Source of the DNA: an uncultured Hungatella sp.
Lineage (GTDB): Bacteria; Bacillota; Clostridia; Lachnospirales; Lachnospiraceae
Length of the DNA: 27,550 nucleotides
Assembly (NCBI GenBank): GCA_910577935.1
Contig: CAJTOT010000011.1
Location: 68,222 to 95,771 of the forward strand
Reading direction: 5' to 3'
A program made the translations under genes and the position numbers. Below, piece by piece: positions 1 to 9,030 of this stretch (positions are counted from its first letter, which is position 1; every line of letters begins with the position of its first letter). The notes beneath the pieces are model-generated. The model was given only the letters and a program-made list of their open reading frames with translations, did no database searches and had not been told where the DNA came from.

Positions 1-2081
1 AGGCCGGACCGGAAGATCACCGCGTCCTCGCCGGAGTACACGCTGATGTCTGACGCCGCCACGGTCTTTCCCTCTGCCCCCGAGGATTTGATCAGCCTCG
101 TCTCCTCCTCTTCCTTCTGGCTGAAAATACCCACCACCTTGGCGTTCGGCAGATATCCGGGCATGAAATTGTCCAGATAGAAGGTAAACAGGTTTGTCTT
201 CTCCACGGCCTCCACATAGCTGTCGTCGCTGATGTCTGTCTTGTCAAACCGGCTTTCCCCCGACATCCAGGCCGCCACCGGATAAGAGTAGTTCAGCGGA
301 ATCCCCAGAACCTCCAGTTCGTCCAGCGACCGGCTCTCCCCCGGCTCCATGTCCCCCAGCCAGATGATCTTCCCGTGGAGGAGCACCGCGCAGTTTTCCA
401 TGGTATTTTTGAAATTGCTGGTGATGGTTCCCGAATATTTTCCCCGGTCCACCTCAATATTCCCCACGAAACCGATCTGGTCGGTGTTGGGAGTGGTTTT
501 CTCCAGCTGAAAATACTTGGACTCAAAGGCAGGCACGTTCTGAACCTGCATCCGCGTCTCATCATCCATATGCTCGATCTTTATGCTGTAGTCCTCTCCG
601 CCTGTAAACAGAGGCACCATACCGGAGGCGCCTGTGCCATAATAATTCTGGGTCACCGGCTTCACGGAATAATCCGCCGCCAGACGGGCCTCATAAGGCC
701 TGTTGTAAGGCGCGCGGATATTCATGTAGGCCGTGTCGCTGACCGTGTCCCAGTTGATTTCCAGAAAACGGGCGTAAGTGTAAAAGGTATCCTTAAACCG
801 GGTCCGGCTTCCCATAAGCCAGATAATAGCCGTGAAGATCACCGACAGGGCCACCACCCCCAACCTGTAATAGTCAGTCAGATCTCTCTGTTTCAGGAAT
901 ATATAGAGCCCCACTCCCGCCAGGAACACATAGATAACGATCTCCATGGTATACAGTCCCATGGTGGGGAGTCTCCGCACGTTGCCGGTGCCCATCATGT
1001 CACGCACCGACCAGAACTGTCCTGAATTGCCGCTGTAGACAGACTCCGCCAGGGTGTTGATCCTGGTCTCCCCCAGAACGCCGGTGAGCAGGTCGTCCAG
1101 ATAGGAAGGGTTCTGCTGGCAGAATTCCCCGATATCCACAAAATCGTAGGCCGCCACCGCCACCATCCCTCTCCTGTACGCCACCGCCGCAAGGAGCACC
1201 CGGGACTCGTCGGCCATGACCACGTTGCCTCCCGAGAGGGCAAATTCCACACAGGGGATCTCAAGCGCCGAGTCCCCCGGCCTCTCCTGGGCATAATCCG
1301 CCCCCATATCCACCAGGCAGAGCCGGGGGGCCTCGTACATCTCCTCCAGAAGCTCCGGCGCGAACCGCCCCAGGGTGTCATCAACCCTCATGCCGGTTCC
1401 CAGAATCATGGTTCCCCCGTCTCTCACCCACTGGATCAGCACCTGGCTCTGCTCCTCCGACAGGTCCCTGATCCGGAAATTGCTGATGAGCATCACATCG
1501 ATCATGTCAAGTCCCAGCTTCTCGTCGGGAAAATTATTTTCGTCAAACATGATCGTCTTGGTCCGGAGCATGCCGTAGTCCACGCCGATGCCGTTCCAGC
1601 CGTCCATAAGAATCTCCGGAGTATCGCTGAGTATCCCCACGAACAGTTCCGGCACGTCCAGGCTGAAATTCATCTTCAGCCGCTTGTGGGTGATGTCGTT
1701 CCCCTGGCTGTCCTCCACAGTGACAAACAGTTGGTCCGAGCGGTTTCCCATAGGGATGAACAAATGCTTTTCCAGATGCTCCCCCGCCTCCATGGCCAGG
1801 GGGTAGTCATACTGATACACCTGGTAATCCGACTCCATGGAAAGAATCTGGATGGTCCCTTCGAACCTTCCGCTCCTCTGGTTCTGCAGGCTCACATCCA
1901 CAGGCACATACCTGCCGCCCTTGGCCGTGCTGTCGTACCCGTAGGTCACCTCCATGGTTATATCTCCCGTAAAGACCAGACCCTTGGTCTCCTGCGTCCC
2001 GGAAGCCCAGGAGATAAACACGACAAAAAGGGCCAGCATACACGCAAGCGGCCCTGTAAACACATATTTCTTAATATTCAT
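1..2081 (-). CDS. Large membrane-anchored protein of unknown function, GATase-like domain (3' end outside window)
   Basis: This is an open frame of 693 codons that runs off the left edge without a stop. The ATG at 2081 lies inside the last codons of the upstream histidine kinase gene (11-base overlap), so translation is probably coupled. Residues 1-28 are a signal peptide or membrane anchor. Residues 35-145 look beta-rich and extracytoplasmic. Residues 145-340 resemble the class I glutamine amidotransferase-like fold found in bacterial membrane proteins (DVMLISNF at 195-202, then GGTMILGTG at 222-230), but I see no catalytic Cys-His pair. Two membrane segments lie at about 378-396 and 407-424, followed by a long outer domain. 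The ligand and role are unknown. Its position as third gene after a VanRS-like pair suggests a cell-envelope function or a target of that pair, which is inference. The coding frame is secure; the function is not. Confidence 0.85.
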   Translation of the reverse strand, partial: MNIKKYVFTGPLACMLALFVVFISWASGTQETKGLVFTGDITMEVTYGYDSTAKGGRYVPVDVSLQNQRSGRFEGTIQILSMESDYQVYQYDYPLAMEAGEHLEKHLFIPMGNRSDQLFVTVEDSQGNDITHKRLKMNFSLDVPELFVGILSDTPEILMDGWNGIGVDYGMLRTKTIMFDENNFPDEKLGLDMIDVMLISNFRIRDLSEEQSQVLIQWVRDGGTMILGTGMRVDDTLGRFAPELLEEMYEAPRLCLVDMGADYAQERPGDSALEIPCVEFALSGGNVVMADESRVLLAAVAYRRGMVAVAAYDFVDIGEFCQQNPSYLDDLLTGVLGETRINTLAESVYSGNSGQFWSVRDMMGTGNVRRLPTMGLYTMEIVIYVFLAGVGLYIFLKQRDLTDYYRLGVVALSVIFTAIIWLMGSRTRFKDTFYTYARFLEINWDTVSDTAYMNIRAPYNRPYEARLAADYSVKPVTQNYYGTGASGMVPLFTGGEDYSIKIEHMDDETRMQVQNVPAFESKYFQLEKTTPNTDQIGFVGNIEVDRGKYSGTITSNFKNTMENCAVLLHGKIIWLGDMEPGESRSLDELEVLGIPLNYSYPVAAWMSGESRFDKTDISDDSYVEAVEKTNLFTFYLDNFMPGYLPNAKVVGIFSQKEEEETRLIKSSGAEGKTVAASDISVYSGEDAVIFRSG

Positions 2082-3222
2082 GCCGTCCTCCCAGTTCTCC
2101 GAAATTCTCTTTGTTGATATCAAAATCCACCTGGAGCTTTACCGTGAACACGGTGCCGTTTAAATCGCTGGTCACTCCTATGGTTCCCCCATGCATATCC
2201 ACAATATTCTTGGCGATGGCAAGGCCCAGCCCTGTCCCCCCTGTGTTGGTGGAGCGGGACTGCTCTACCCGGTAAAATTTATCAAACAGGAGGGGAAGCT
2301 CGTCTTTTGGTATCACATAGCCGTAGTTGGTGACCGACACGGTGACGATGGCCTCCTCCGCATGTATCTTCACCAGAATCCTTTTCCCCTCGGCGCCGTA
2401 CTTGATGGCGTTGTTGATCAGGTTGTCAAACAGCCTGGCCAGCAGGTTGCCGTCGGCGCTGACGGTCTTTGCAGGCACGTTGCTCTGCAGCTCGTAGGCA
2501 AGGTTCTTGTCCATGAAATTCGGGTAAAACTCTTCCAGAAGCTGGCTTAAAAGCTTCACGATATCCACCTTTGTCACCTTCATGGACACCTTCCCGTAAT
2601 TCAGCTTGGTGAATCCAAACAGATCCTCAATCAGCTTTTCCAGGCGTTTTGCCTTCGTATAGGTGATATTCAGATACTTTTTCTCCATCTCCGGCGGCAG
2701 GTTGGCGCTGCCGGCCAGGAGCTCCAGATAGCCGATGATGGATGTGAGGGGGGTGCGCAGGTCGTGGGCCACGTTGGTGATCAGCTCGTTCTTGGTCCGC
2801 TCCGACTCTCTTTCCTTATCCATCAGCTGGCGGATATCCGCCACCATCTTGTTTAAGTTGGCAGCCATGGCCGAGAACTCGTCGTCGCCCACAACCTCCA
2901 CCACTGTGTTTAAATCTCCCTCGGAAATGTTCTGTATGGCCGCGGAAAGCCTGGTAATATAGTTCATGGAATTTCTCTGCAGAAGCAGAAAGGTGATGGA
3001 AAATGTGGCGATCCCCGCCAGCACATACAGAAGAACAATGATAGAATCCGGGTGATAGAACGCCGCCTGCAGGGATCCTTCCTTTCCATGCTCCACCGCA
3101 TACTGCCCCAGCATGGACAGATTGGTCACCAGAAACAGGTCCGCAAGACAGGCAAAAACAGTGCTGAATATGATATTGGTAATCACCCTTGTGTGAAAAC
3201 GCCGGCTCATATCATTTTTCAA
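2071..3222 (-). CDS. VanS-like sensor histidine kinase
   Basis: This is a membrane sensor kinase of 383 residues. Membrane segments lie near residues 13-33 and 60-81, with only a short external loop between them, so it probably senses a membrane or envelope cue. A HAMP-like linker follows at 82-135. The phosphoacceptor His153 is in VAHDLRTPLTSIIGYL. The N box is NLINNAIKYG (267-276) and the G box is GGTGLGLAI (328-336). The ATP-lid motif reads NYGYVIP instead of the usual DxGxG, as in VanS-type kinases. The TTG start at 3222 has GGA seven bases upstream and overlaps the end of the regulator gene by 11 bases; an ATG at 3210 is the alternative start. It pairs with the adjacent response regulator. 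No van resistance ligases are visible, so the name describes kinase subfamily, not vancomycin resistance. Confidence 0.93.
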   Translation of the reverse strand: MKNDMSRRFHTRVITNIIFSTVFACLADLFLVTNLSMLGQYAVEHGKEGSLQAAFYHPDSIIVLLYVLAGIATFSITFLLLQRNSMNYITRLSAAIQNISEGDLNTVVEVVGDDEFSAMAANLNKMVADIRQLMDKERESERTKNELITNVAHDLRTPLTSIIGYLELLAGSANLPPEMEKKYLNITYTKAKRLEKLIEDLFGFTKLNYGKVSMKVTKVDIVKLLSQLLEEFYPNFMDKNLAYELQSNVPAKTVSADGNLLARLFDNLINNAIKYGAEGKRILVKIHAEEAIVTVSVTNYGYVIPKDELPLLFDKFYRVEQSRSTNTGGTGLGLAIAKNIVDMHGGTIGVTSDLNGTVFTVKLQVDFDINKENFGELGGRHEY

Positions 3223-3916
3223 TTTTGTATCCTACCCCCCACACTGTGGTGATGATCTTATTCTGCCGTGTATCTTCTTTCATCTTTCCTCTAAGGCGAC
3301 GGATATGTACCATAACCGTGTTGTTGGCCTCATAGACTTTTTCATTCCACACCTTCTCAAATATCTCATCGGTGCTGAATACTTTTCCCGGATTCGAAGC
3401 CAGAAGATAGAGAATATCAAACTCGATGGGAGTCAGCTTGATCTCCTCCCCGTACACAGTCACCTTGTGGTTGTCCTTGTTGATCACCAGGCCTTTGATG
3501 GATATCTCGTTCCTGTCCGCCTCCTTGGAACCGCTGTTAGGGTTCAGCTGGGTGTACCGTCTCAGCTGGGACTTGACCCTGGCGGTCAGCTCCAGGGGGT
3601 TAAAGGGCTTCACCACATAGTCGTCGGCCCCGGTTCCCAGCCCAAGAATCTTATCCAGGTCCGTGGAGCGGGCGCTGAGCATAATGATGGGAATGTTGTT
3701 GGTCTCCCTGATCCTCTTGCACATCTCCAGCCCGTCCATGCCCGGCATCATGATGTCCAGAAGCACCAGATGAATCTCTTCTTTATCCAGAATGTCCAGC
3801 CCCGCCTGGGCATTATCCGCCTTGAATACCCGATAGCCATCGCTGACCAGATATATCTCCACCAGGTCCGCAATCTCTTTCTCGTCATCTACTACCAGAA
3901 TGCTGATCTGTGACAT
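3212..3916 (-). CDS. VanR-like OmpR-family response regulator
   Basis: This 234-residue transcription regulator is phosphorylated by the downstream kinase. The receiver domain has the acidic pair Asp10/Asp11, phosphoacceptor Asp54 (LLDIMMPGMDG), Ser81 and Lys103 (VVKPF). The C-terminal winged helix begins near LTPIEFDILYLLAS and ends with the typical TTVWGVGYKIE. The start is set at ATG 3916, which has AGGAGG eight bases upstream; an in-frame start 12 codons earlier lacks this support. It is the first gene of a three-gene set with 11-base overlaps, driven by the promoter candidate at 3986-4015. DNA targets cannot be read from the sequence. Confidence 0.94.
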   Translation of the reverse strand: MSQISILVVDDEKEIADLVEIYLVSDGYRVFKADNAQAGLDILDKEEIHLVLLDIMMPGMDGLEMCKRIRETNNIPIIMLSARSTDLDKILGLGTGADDYVVKPFNPLELTARVKSQLRRYTQLNPNSGSKEADRNEISIKGLVINKDNHKVTVYGEEIKLTPIEFDILYLLASNPGKVFSTDEIFEKVWNEKVYEANNTVMVHIRRLRGKMKEDTRQNKIITTVWGVGYKIEK

Positions 3917-3985
3917 AGAATTATCCTCCTCGTATTGTACTGGATTTATCATACCATAAAAGAACGGTTTTTGCCTTACTTTTTC

Positions 3986-4015
3986 ATTAAAAATATACGA
4001 GGGAATCTATGTCAA
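3986..4015 (-). promoter_or_regulatory. Candidate sigma-A promoter for the two-component operon
   Basis: On the minus strand there is a perfect -35 TTGACA (4010-4015), an 18-base spacer and a -10 TTTAAT (3986-3991), about 70 bases before the regulator start. A second possible start site is the extended -10 TGGTATGAT at 3948-3956, which lacks a good -35. No hairpin terminator is visible between the end of ppk1 (4040) and here, so read-through from ppk1 is also possible. Confidence 0.5.
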
Positions 4016-4039
4016 ATTTCCTATCATGTGGCAGCAGCG

Positions 4040-6175
4040 CTACTCTTCCTTCTCCACCGGAATAAACACTCTCTTATTCTCCGGCTCCTCCGACTCCCGC
4101 TGCCTTTTCACGGCCTCCACCGCCTCCCGGCAGAAAGTCTCCTGGGCGCACACATGAGCCTTTCCTCTCTTGTCAGGCTTCACATAGCTGCCGTCCGGCT
4201 GCAGCACATGGGCCTTCATGTTGTCCGCCAGCTGGACCTCCAGGATATGGATGGCCTTCTCTCTTAAGGTTTCGTCCAGAATGGGGAACATGATCTCCAC
4301 CCGGCGGTCCAGGTTTCTCGGCATCCAGTCCGCGCTTGCCATGTACACCTCCGGGGCCTCGTCGTTTTCAAAGTAGAAGATGCGGATATGCTCCAGGAAA
4401 TTGCCCACGATGGAGCGCACCCCGATGTTCTCGCTCAGTCCCGGCACCCCCGCCTTCAGGCAGCAGATGCCCCTGACAATCAGGTCGATCTTGACACCGG
4501 CGCAGGATGCCTCGTAGAGGGCGGCGATAATATCCCTGTCGCACAGAGAGTTGACCTTGGCGATAATCCTGGCCCTTCTCCCGGCCCTGGCGTGGTCCGT
4601 CTCCCTGGCGATCATCCGCAGAAACCTCTTTCTCAGCCAGATAGGCGCCACCGCCAGCTGATTCCACTGCAGCGGCTCCGAGTAGCCGGACATCATGTTG
4701 AACACCGCCGTGGCGTCCTCCCCGATCTGGGGATGGCAGGTGAGAATTCCGCAGTCCGTGTACAGCTTGGCGGTGGAATCATTGTAGTTGCCGGTTCCCA
4801 GGTGGACATAGCGGCGGATTCCATCCTCCTCCCGCCTTACCACCAGGGTGATCTTCGAGTGGGTCTTTAAGCCCAGGAGGCCGTAGATTACGTGGCAGCC
4901 CGCCTTCTCCAGCATCTTTGCCCAGTTGATGTTGTTCTCCTCGTCAAAGCGCGCCTTCAGCTCCACAAGAACAAACACCTGCTTGCCCCTGTCCGCCGCC
5001 TCCGCCAGCGCCGCCACGATGGGAGAGTTTCCGCTGACACGGTACAGGGTCTGCTTGATGGCCAAAACCCGGGGGTCTCTCGCCGCCGTCTTCACAAAAT
5101 CCACCACCGGGTCAAAAGACTCATATGGATGGTGGAGCAGAATGTCGCCCTTGCGGATATTGGTGAAAATATCGTCGTCATTCATAAACGCCGGATTGGG
5201 CTGGGGCGTGTATCCGGGAGTCTTTAAGTGGTCAAACCCTTTCATCCCGTACATCTTCATCAGGAATGTCAGATCCAGGGGGCCGTTGATGGAGAAAATG
5301 TCTCCCGCGTGGATAGCCAGCTCCTTCTTAAGCCGTTTAAGCAGCCGTTTATCCGCATTCTCCTCGATCTCCAGCCGGATAGCCTCCCCCCATCTCCGCT
5401 TCTTCAGCTGTTTCTCGATCTCCTTCAGCAGATCCTCAGCCTCGTCCTCGTCGATGGACAGATCCGCGTTCCGCATGATCCTGAAGGGATGGGCCACCAG
5501 CACCTTATGCCTCACAAAAAGGCTGGCCATGTTTCTCTCTATGATCTCCTCCAGAAGGATCACCACCCGCTCCCCCTGTCCGGGAATCTCCACAATCCTG
5601 GGAAGGACACCAGGCACCTGAACCATGGCGAAATCCAGCTGGTCATCCTTCTCCTTCTCGCTGATCAGCGCCGCGATGTTCAGGGATTTGTTGTAGATAA
5701 GAGGAAACGGCCGGGAAGAATCCACCGCCATGGGAGTAAGCACCGGATACACGTTGTCCCTGAAATACCGGTCCGCATATTCCCCTTCCTCCTTTGTCAG
5801 GTCCTCATGTCTTGTGACGATGCGCAGACCGCTCTGGCGCAGGGCAGGGAGGAGAGAACGGTTGTAAGTAGAATACTGCAGCGCCACCAGCTCATGGGTC
5901 TTCTCCTCAATCCTCTTCAGCTGCTCCTCCGGCTTCATCCCAGCCAGATCCGGCTTGCTGTACCCGGCATGGACCATGTCCTTTAAAGAGGCCACTCTCA
6001 CCATGAAAAATTCGTCCAAGTTGGAGGCCGTGATGCTTAAAAATTTCAGCCTTTCAAACAGAGGGAGGTTTTTGTCTCTCGCCTCCTCCAGAATACGGTG
6101 GTCAAACTCCAGCCAGCTCAGTTCCCGATTTACATAATTTTCATACTTTGTATATTTTGAGTCGATCTCTGCCAC
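4040..6175 (-). CDS. ppk1: Polyphosphate kinase 1
   Basis: This 711-residue enzyme reversibly makes inorganic polyphosphate from ATP at the membrane or cytoplasm. Length and order match the Ppk1 family: N-terminal domain with NRELSWLEFDHRILEEA (17-33), middle domain, then two phospholipase-D-like catalytic domains. His439 in LKTHSKITLVV corresponds to the autophosphorylated histidine (E. coli His435), and His596 in FLEHIRIFYF to the second catalytic histidine (E. coli His592). HLGTGNYND lies at 458-466. The usual HSR at the second site reads HIR. The GTG start at 6175 has AGGAGGGG seven bases upstream, inside the end of the preceding ppx-like gene, whose stop is only three bases away. The two genes are therefore co-transcribed and probably coupled. 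Confidence 0.97.
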   Translation of the reverse strand: MAEIDSKYTKYENYVNRELSWLEFDHRILEEARDKNLPLFERLKFLSITASNLDEFFMVRVASLKDMVHAGYSKPDLAGMKPEEQLKRIEEKTHELVALQYSTYNRSLLPALRQSGLRIVTRHEDLTKEEGEYADRYFRDNVYPVLTPMAVDSSRPFPLIYNKSLNIAALISEKEKDDQLDFAMVQVPGVLPRIVEIPGQGERVVILLEEIIERNMASLFVRHKVLVAHPFRIMRNADLSIDEDEAEDLLKEIEKQLKKRRWGEAIRLEIEENADKRLLKRLKKELAIHAGDIFSINGPLDLTFLMKMYGMKGFDHLKTPGYTPQPNPAFMNDDDIFTNIRKGDILLHHPYESFDPVVDFVKTAARDPRVLAIKQTLYRVSGNSPIVAALAEAADRGKQVFVLVELKARFDEENNINWAKMLEKAGCHVIYGLLGLKTHSKITLVVRREEDGIRRYVHLGTGNYNDSTAKLYTDCGILTCHPQIGEDATAVFNMMSGYSEPLQWNQLAVAPIWLRKRFLRMIARETDHARAGRRARIIAKVNSLCDRDIIAALYEASCAGVKIDLIVRGICCLKAGVPGLSENIGVRSIVGNFLEHIRIFYFENDEAPEVYMASADWMPRNLDRRVEIMFPILDETLREKAIHILEVQLADNMKAHVLQPDGSYVKPDKRGKAHVCAQETFCREAVEAVKRQRESEEPENKRVFIPVEKEE

Positions 6176-6178
6176 GAC

Positions 6179-7702
6179 TTAGCCCCTCCTTTTCTTCTTC
6201 AGCACTGGTCTGATGCCGAAAATCTCTTCGAAGAAATCTGCACACATGTCCACCGCGAAAAGTTCCATGCTCATGTCCCCGTCATAGGAAGCCGCGATGA
6301 CCAGCTCCCCGTTTTTAACCGTCATCCTGCACTCCGCCATCTTCTGCTTATGGGTCCTGTCAAGACTGTTGGCCAGGCGCAGAAGCGCCGTCAGCTTCGC
6401 CACCCTGGTATCGTCGTCTACGTAGTCAAATTCCTCCTCGTAGCTGCGGACTACCTCTGCCACCAGCTGCCTCTCCTCGTGGGACAGGCCGATGATCTCC
6501 GTGGCCATGATGATGCTGTAGGCGCTGGCGCTGACATTTCTGGTGCTGATAAATTTTCCGCATCCGTGGATGATAGACGCGATCCGAAGGAGAAGGCGAT
6601 CCCTGTCGCTGAGGCCGTGGTTTTTCTTCATCACGTCAAACAGCTCCAGAGCCAGCTTCTCCACACACTGGGTATGGCTCCCGCCGCAGCGGTATCTCTT
6701 CGCCATGTTCCTGGTGGTGGTCAGTATATCCTCGTCAAAATTATGCACAAAATGCAGCTTCTTGATGTTCTGGGCATACTCCGCCGCGATGCCGTCGCAC
6801 ATGCGCACCCCCGGAATCCAGATCATCTCCGCCCCTGTCATCTCCACCACCCTGCTGAAAATCACGGCGGCAGGCATGAGAAGAGACGCGTAGCCTGCGT
6901 TGACGCCGAATCTCTCCTCGATCTGGTCTAAGGACATGGCGCACAGGCGGTCTGCGTAGGCCAGAAAATCAGCTGCCCCGATGCGGTCCGCCATGCCGTG
7001 GTCCACCTCGTCCCTGGCGAGATACAGAATCAGTTCCCCGATAGCGATAAGATTCTTGATGCCCCGGTTCTTCATATCCCGGTCTTTCAAATACATCTTC
7101 TTGTAGGTCTCCAGCTCCTTATCCACGATCTCTTCCACCACGGATTTCTGAGTCCACCCTGCCGCCGGAATCTTGGACAGGATTTCCCCTATGCGTATAA
7201 CCCCAAGAGGCAGGTTCTGGGTGGACACCAGGCTGTCCTTGTCAAACAGGGAGATCTGCATGCTGCCGAAGCTGACATCCACGATGGCAGTTCCCTTCTG
7301 AATAATCTTCTGGAACTCCGTCTCCTTCATGGCCACTGCCTTGTAGGTCAGAAGCCGCTGCTCCGAGTTGCTCAGGATTCTCACCTTGATTCCCGTCCTC
7401 ACGCGGATCTGCTCCAGAATAATATGGCTGTTCTTCGCCACCCTCATGGCCGTGGTGGCGTAAGCCCGGTAGTCGCTGACCTGGTAGCTTTTCATCACCC
7501 CCACGAATTCTTCCAGGATTCTGCACATCTCATCCACCAGCTCATAGCTGATCTTTCCGGTACTGTAGGTGTTCCTTCCAAGAGCTATGACGTGGCGCAG
7601 ATGATCTACCTGCCTGAGCCCGTTCTTCGCCGTGATCTCATAGATTCCCAGCTCCAGCTTAAAGGATCCCACATCGATGGCCGCAAATAATTGTGTCGCC
7701 AT
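6179..7702 (-). CDS. Ppx/GppA-family protein with altered active-site motifs
   Basis: This 507-residue protein has the Ppx/GppA layout: an actin-like N-terminal half beginning AAIDVGSFKLELGIY (7-21), a second lobe, and a C-terminal HD-like helical domain. Family members hydrolyse polyphosphate or pppGpp, and the neighbour ppk1 makes polyphosphate. The family's phosphate loop DIGGGS reads DVSFGS here (142-147), the SGEEEA-type segment reads SNSEQR (111-116), and the HD-domain HDIG/HRHSAY region reads IHGCGKF (378-384) then SASAYSI. Activity may therefore be altered or lost, and it could be a regulatory partner of Ppk1; that is inference. The ATG start at 7702 has GGAGGAGG seven bases upstream. 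The gap to the DUF815 gene before it is 28 bases. Confidence 0.9.
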   Translation of the reverse strand: MATQLFAAIDVGSFKLELGIYEITAKNGLRQVDHLRHVIALGRNTYSTGKISYELVDEMCRILEEFVGVMKSYQVSDYRAYATTAMRVAKNSHIILEQIRVRTGIKVRILSNSEQRLLTYKAVAMKETEFQKIIQKGTAIVDVSFGSMQISLFDKDSLVSTQNLPLGVIRIGEILSKIPAAGWTQKSVVEEIVDKELETYKKMYLKDRDMKNRGIKNLIAIGELILYLARDEVDHGMADRIGAADFLAYADRLCAMSLDQIEERFGVNAGYASLLMPAAVIFSRVVEMTGAEMIWIPGVRMCDGIAAEYAQNIKKLHFVHNFDEDILTTTRNMAKRYRCGGSHTQCVEKLALELFDVMKKNHGLSDRDRLLLRIASIIHGCGKFISTRNVSASAYSIIMATEIIGLSHEERQLVAEVVRSYEEEFDYVDDDTRVAKLTALLRLANSLDRTHKQKMAECRMTVKNGELVIAASYDGDMSMELFAVDMCADFFEEIFGIRPVLKKKRRG

Positions 7703-7730
7703 ACTCTCTCCTCCTCCCGATATTTAAAGC

Positions 7731-9008
7731 CTATATACTGCCCAATATATGTGTGATAAACTGAGCCGCCGTCCTGCCGGACAGGCCTCCGTGGTACAGT
7801 TCCCACTTGTTTGCCTCCTGGTACAGCTCCTCCGGCGGCATGTCGATGCCGTGTCTCTCAGCCAGCGCCCTGACGATATTCTGAAATTCTCTCTTGTCCG
7901 GCGACCCGTAGTAGATCGTCACTCCGAACCTTGCCACCAGAGACAGCTTCTCCTGCACCGTGTCATTGACATGGAGCTCGTCGTCCAGCTCCCTCTTGTC
8001 GCTGAACTTCTCCCTGATCAGATGGCGTCTGTTGGAAGTGGCATAGATCAGCACGTTGTTGGGCCTTCTCCCCAGGCCTCCCTCTATGATGGCCTTGAGA
8101 TATTTATATTCCAGCTCGCTCTCTTCAAATGACAGATCATCCATAAAGATGATAAACCGGTAATTCCTGTCCTGAACCTGCTCCAGGATGGACGACAGGG
8201 CGTGGAACTGGTGCTTGTAGACCTCGATGACCCGCAGTCCCTGGTCATAGTATTCATTTAAAATCGCCTTGACGCTTGAGGACTTGCCCGTCCCCGCATC
8301 CCCGAACAGGAGCACATTGTTGGCAGCCCTGCCCCGGATGAAGTTTTCCGTGTTCTCTATAAGCTTCTTCTTCTGCATCTCATAGCCCACAATGTCCCTG
8401 AGATAGACATGCTCCACGTTGACCACCGGCTCGATGACGGCCCTGTGGCGGTCATCCACGATGCGGAACGCCTTGTTGAGGCCGAATTTGCCCACGCCGA
8501 ACTCCCTGTAAAACTCCGACACCCCTTCCGCGAAAGCCTCCACATCCTCAGACTCGGCTAAGGACACGGCCAGCTTTATAATCCGGTCCCGGATTCTCCT
8601 GTTGAAGATCCGGCTGCTGCCCTCGGCCGGCTGATAGCAGGCCAGTTCTGACCAGACACAGCTCCCCGGCGTCAGCTTGTCGAGAACCCGGATATCCTTT
8701 TTGTACAGCTGCTGCAGGACGGCAAAGTCCTGCCTGGCAAGGCGGGACAGAGTCCCCCCCTGATCCCCTCTGATCTCACAGGAAATGCTGTAAGCGTTCT
8801 CATGGTTTGCAAGGCACAGAGCCAGAAAACAGTGCCACAGATTGCCCTCGAACCCATAGTCCGCCGCCAGTTCAATAAGCTGGTTGGCGAGGGCAAAGGG
8901 GTCCAGCGCTTTCTCCCCCTCCCTGGTTCCCCACAGCAGCTGGGCCATATCGTCAAACAACTGCTGGTACTTAAAGTTCCTGTAGATAATCAACTGCATC
9001 GCGTTCAT
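7731..9008 (-). CDS. DUF815 AAA-family ATPase
   Basis: This 425-residue cytoplasmic ATPase of the DUF815 family (PF05673) has no firmly established cellular role. The N-terminal half (1-195) is helical and lineage-specific. The ATPase part has Walker A GDAGTGKSS (236-244), Walker B FIIFMDD (285-291), the family-typical block around LEYKYLKAIIEGGL, and a sensor-like YATSNRRHLIREKF. The first ATG at 9008 is preferred over 8999 because GAGGGAG sits eight bases before it. It lies between pheA (22-base gap) and the ppx-like gene (28-base gap), so it is an internal operon gene. A link with polyphosphate metabolism rests only on this position. Confidence 0.93.
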   Translation of the reverse strand: MNAMQLIIYRNFKYQQLFDDMAQLLWGTREGEKALDPFALANQLIELAADYGFEGNLWHCFLALCLANHENAYSISCEIRGDQGGTLSRLARQDFAVLQQLYKKDIRVLDKLTPGSCVWSELACYQPAEGSSRIFNRRIRDRIIKLAVSLAESEDVEAFAEGVSEFYREFGVGKFGLNKAFRIVDDRHRAVIEPVVNVEHVYLRDIVGYEMQKKKLIENTENFIRGRAANNVLLFGDAGTGKSSSVKAILNEYYDQGLRVIEVYKHQFHALSSILEQVQDRNYRFIIFMDDLSFEESELEYKYLKAIIEGGLGRRPNNVLIYATSNRRHLIREKFSDKRELDDELHVNDTVQEKLSLVARFGVTIYYGSPDKREFQNIVRALAERHGIDMPPEELYQEANKWELYHGGLSGRTAAQFITHILGSI

Positions 9009-9030
9009 AGTCTCCTCTCCCTCTCACTGC

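Noticed and set aside
2071..3916. Vancomycin-resistance regulatory operon
   Set aside because: The kinase and regulator resemble VanS and VanR, but no vanH, vanA/B-type ligase, vanX or racemase gene is in view.
4388..5986. Long plus-strand open frames opposite ppk1
   Set aside because: Ppk1 is certain on the other strand; these frames are shadows of GC-rich codon usage and show no family motif.
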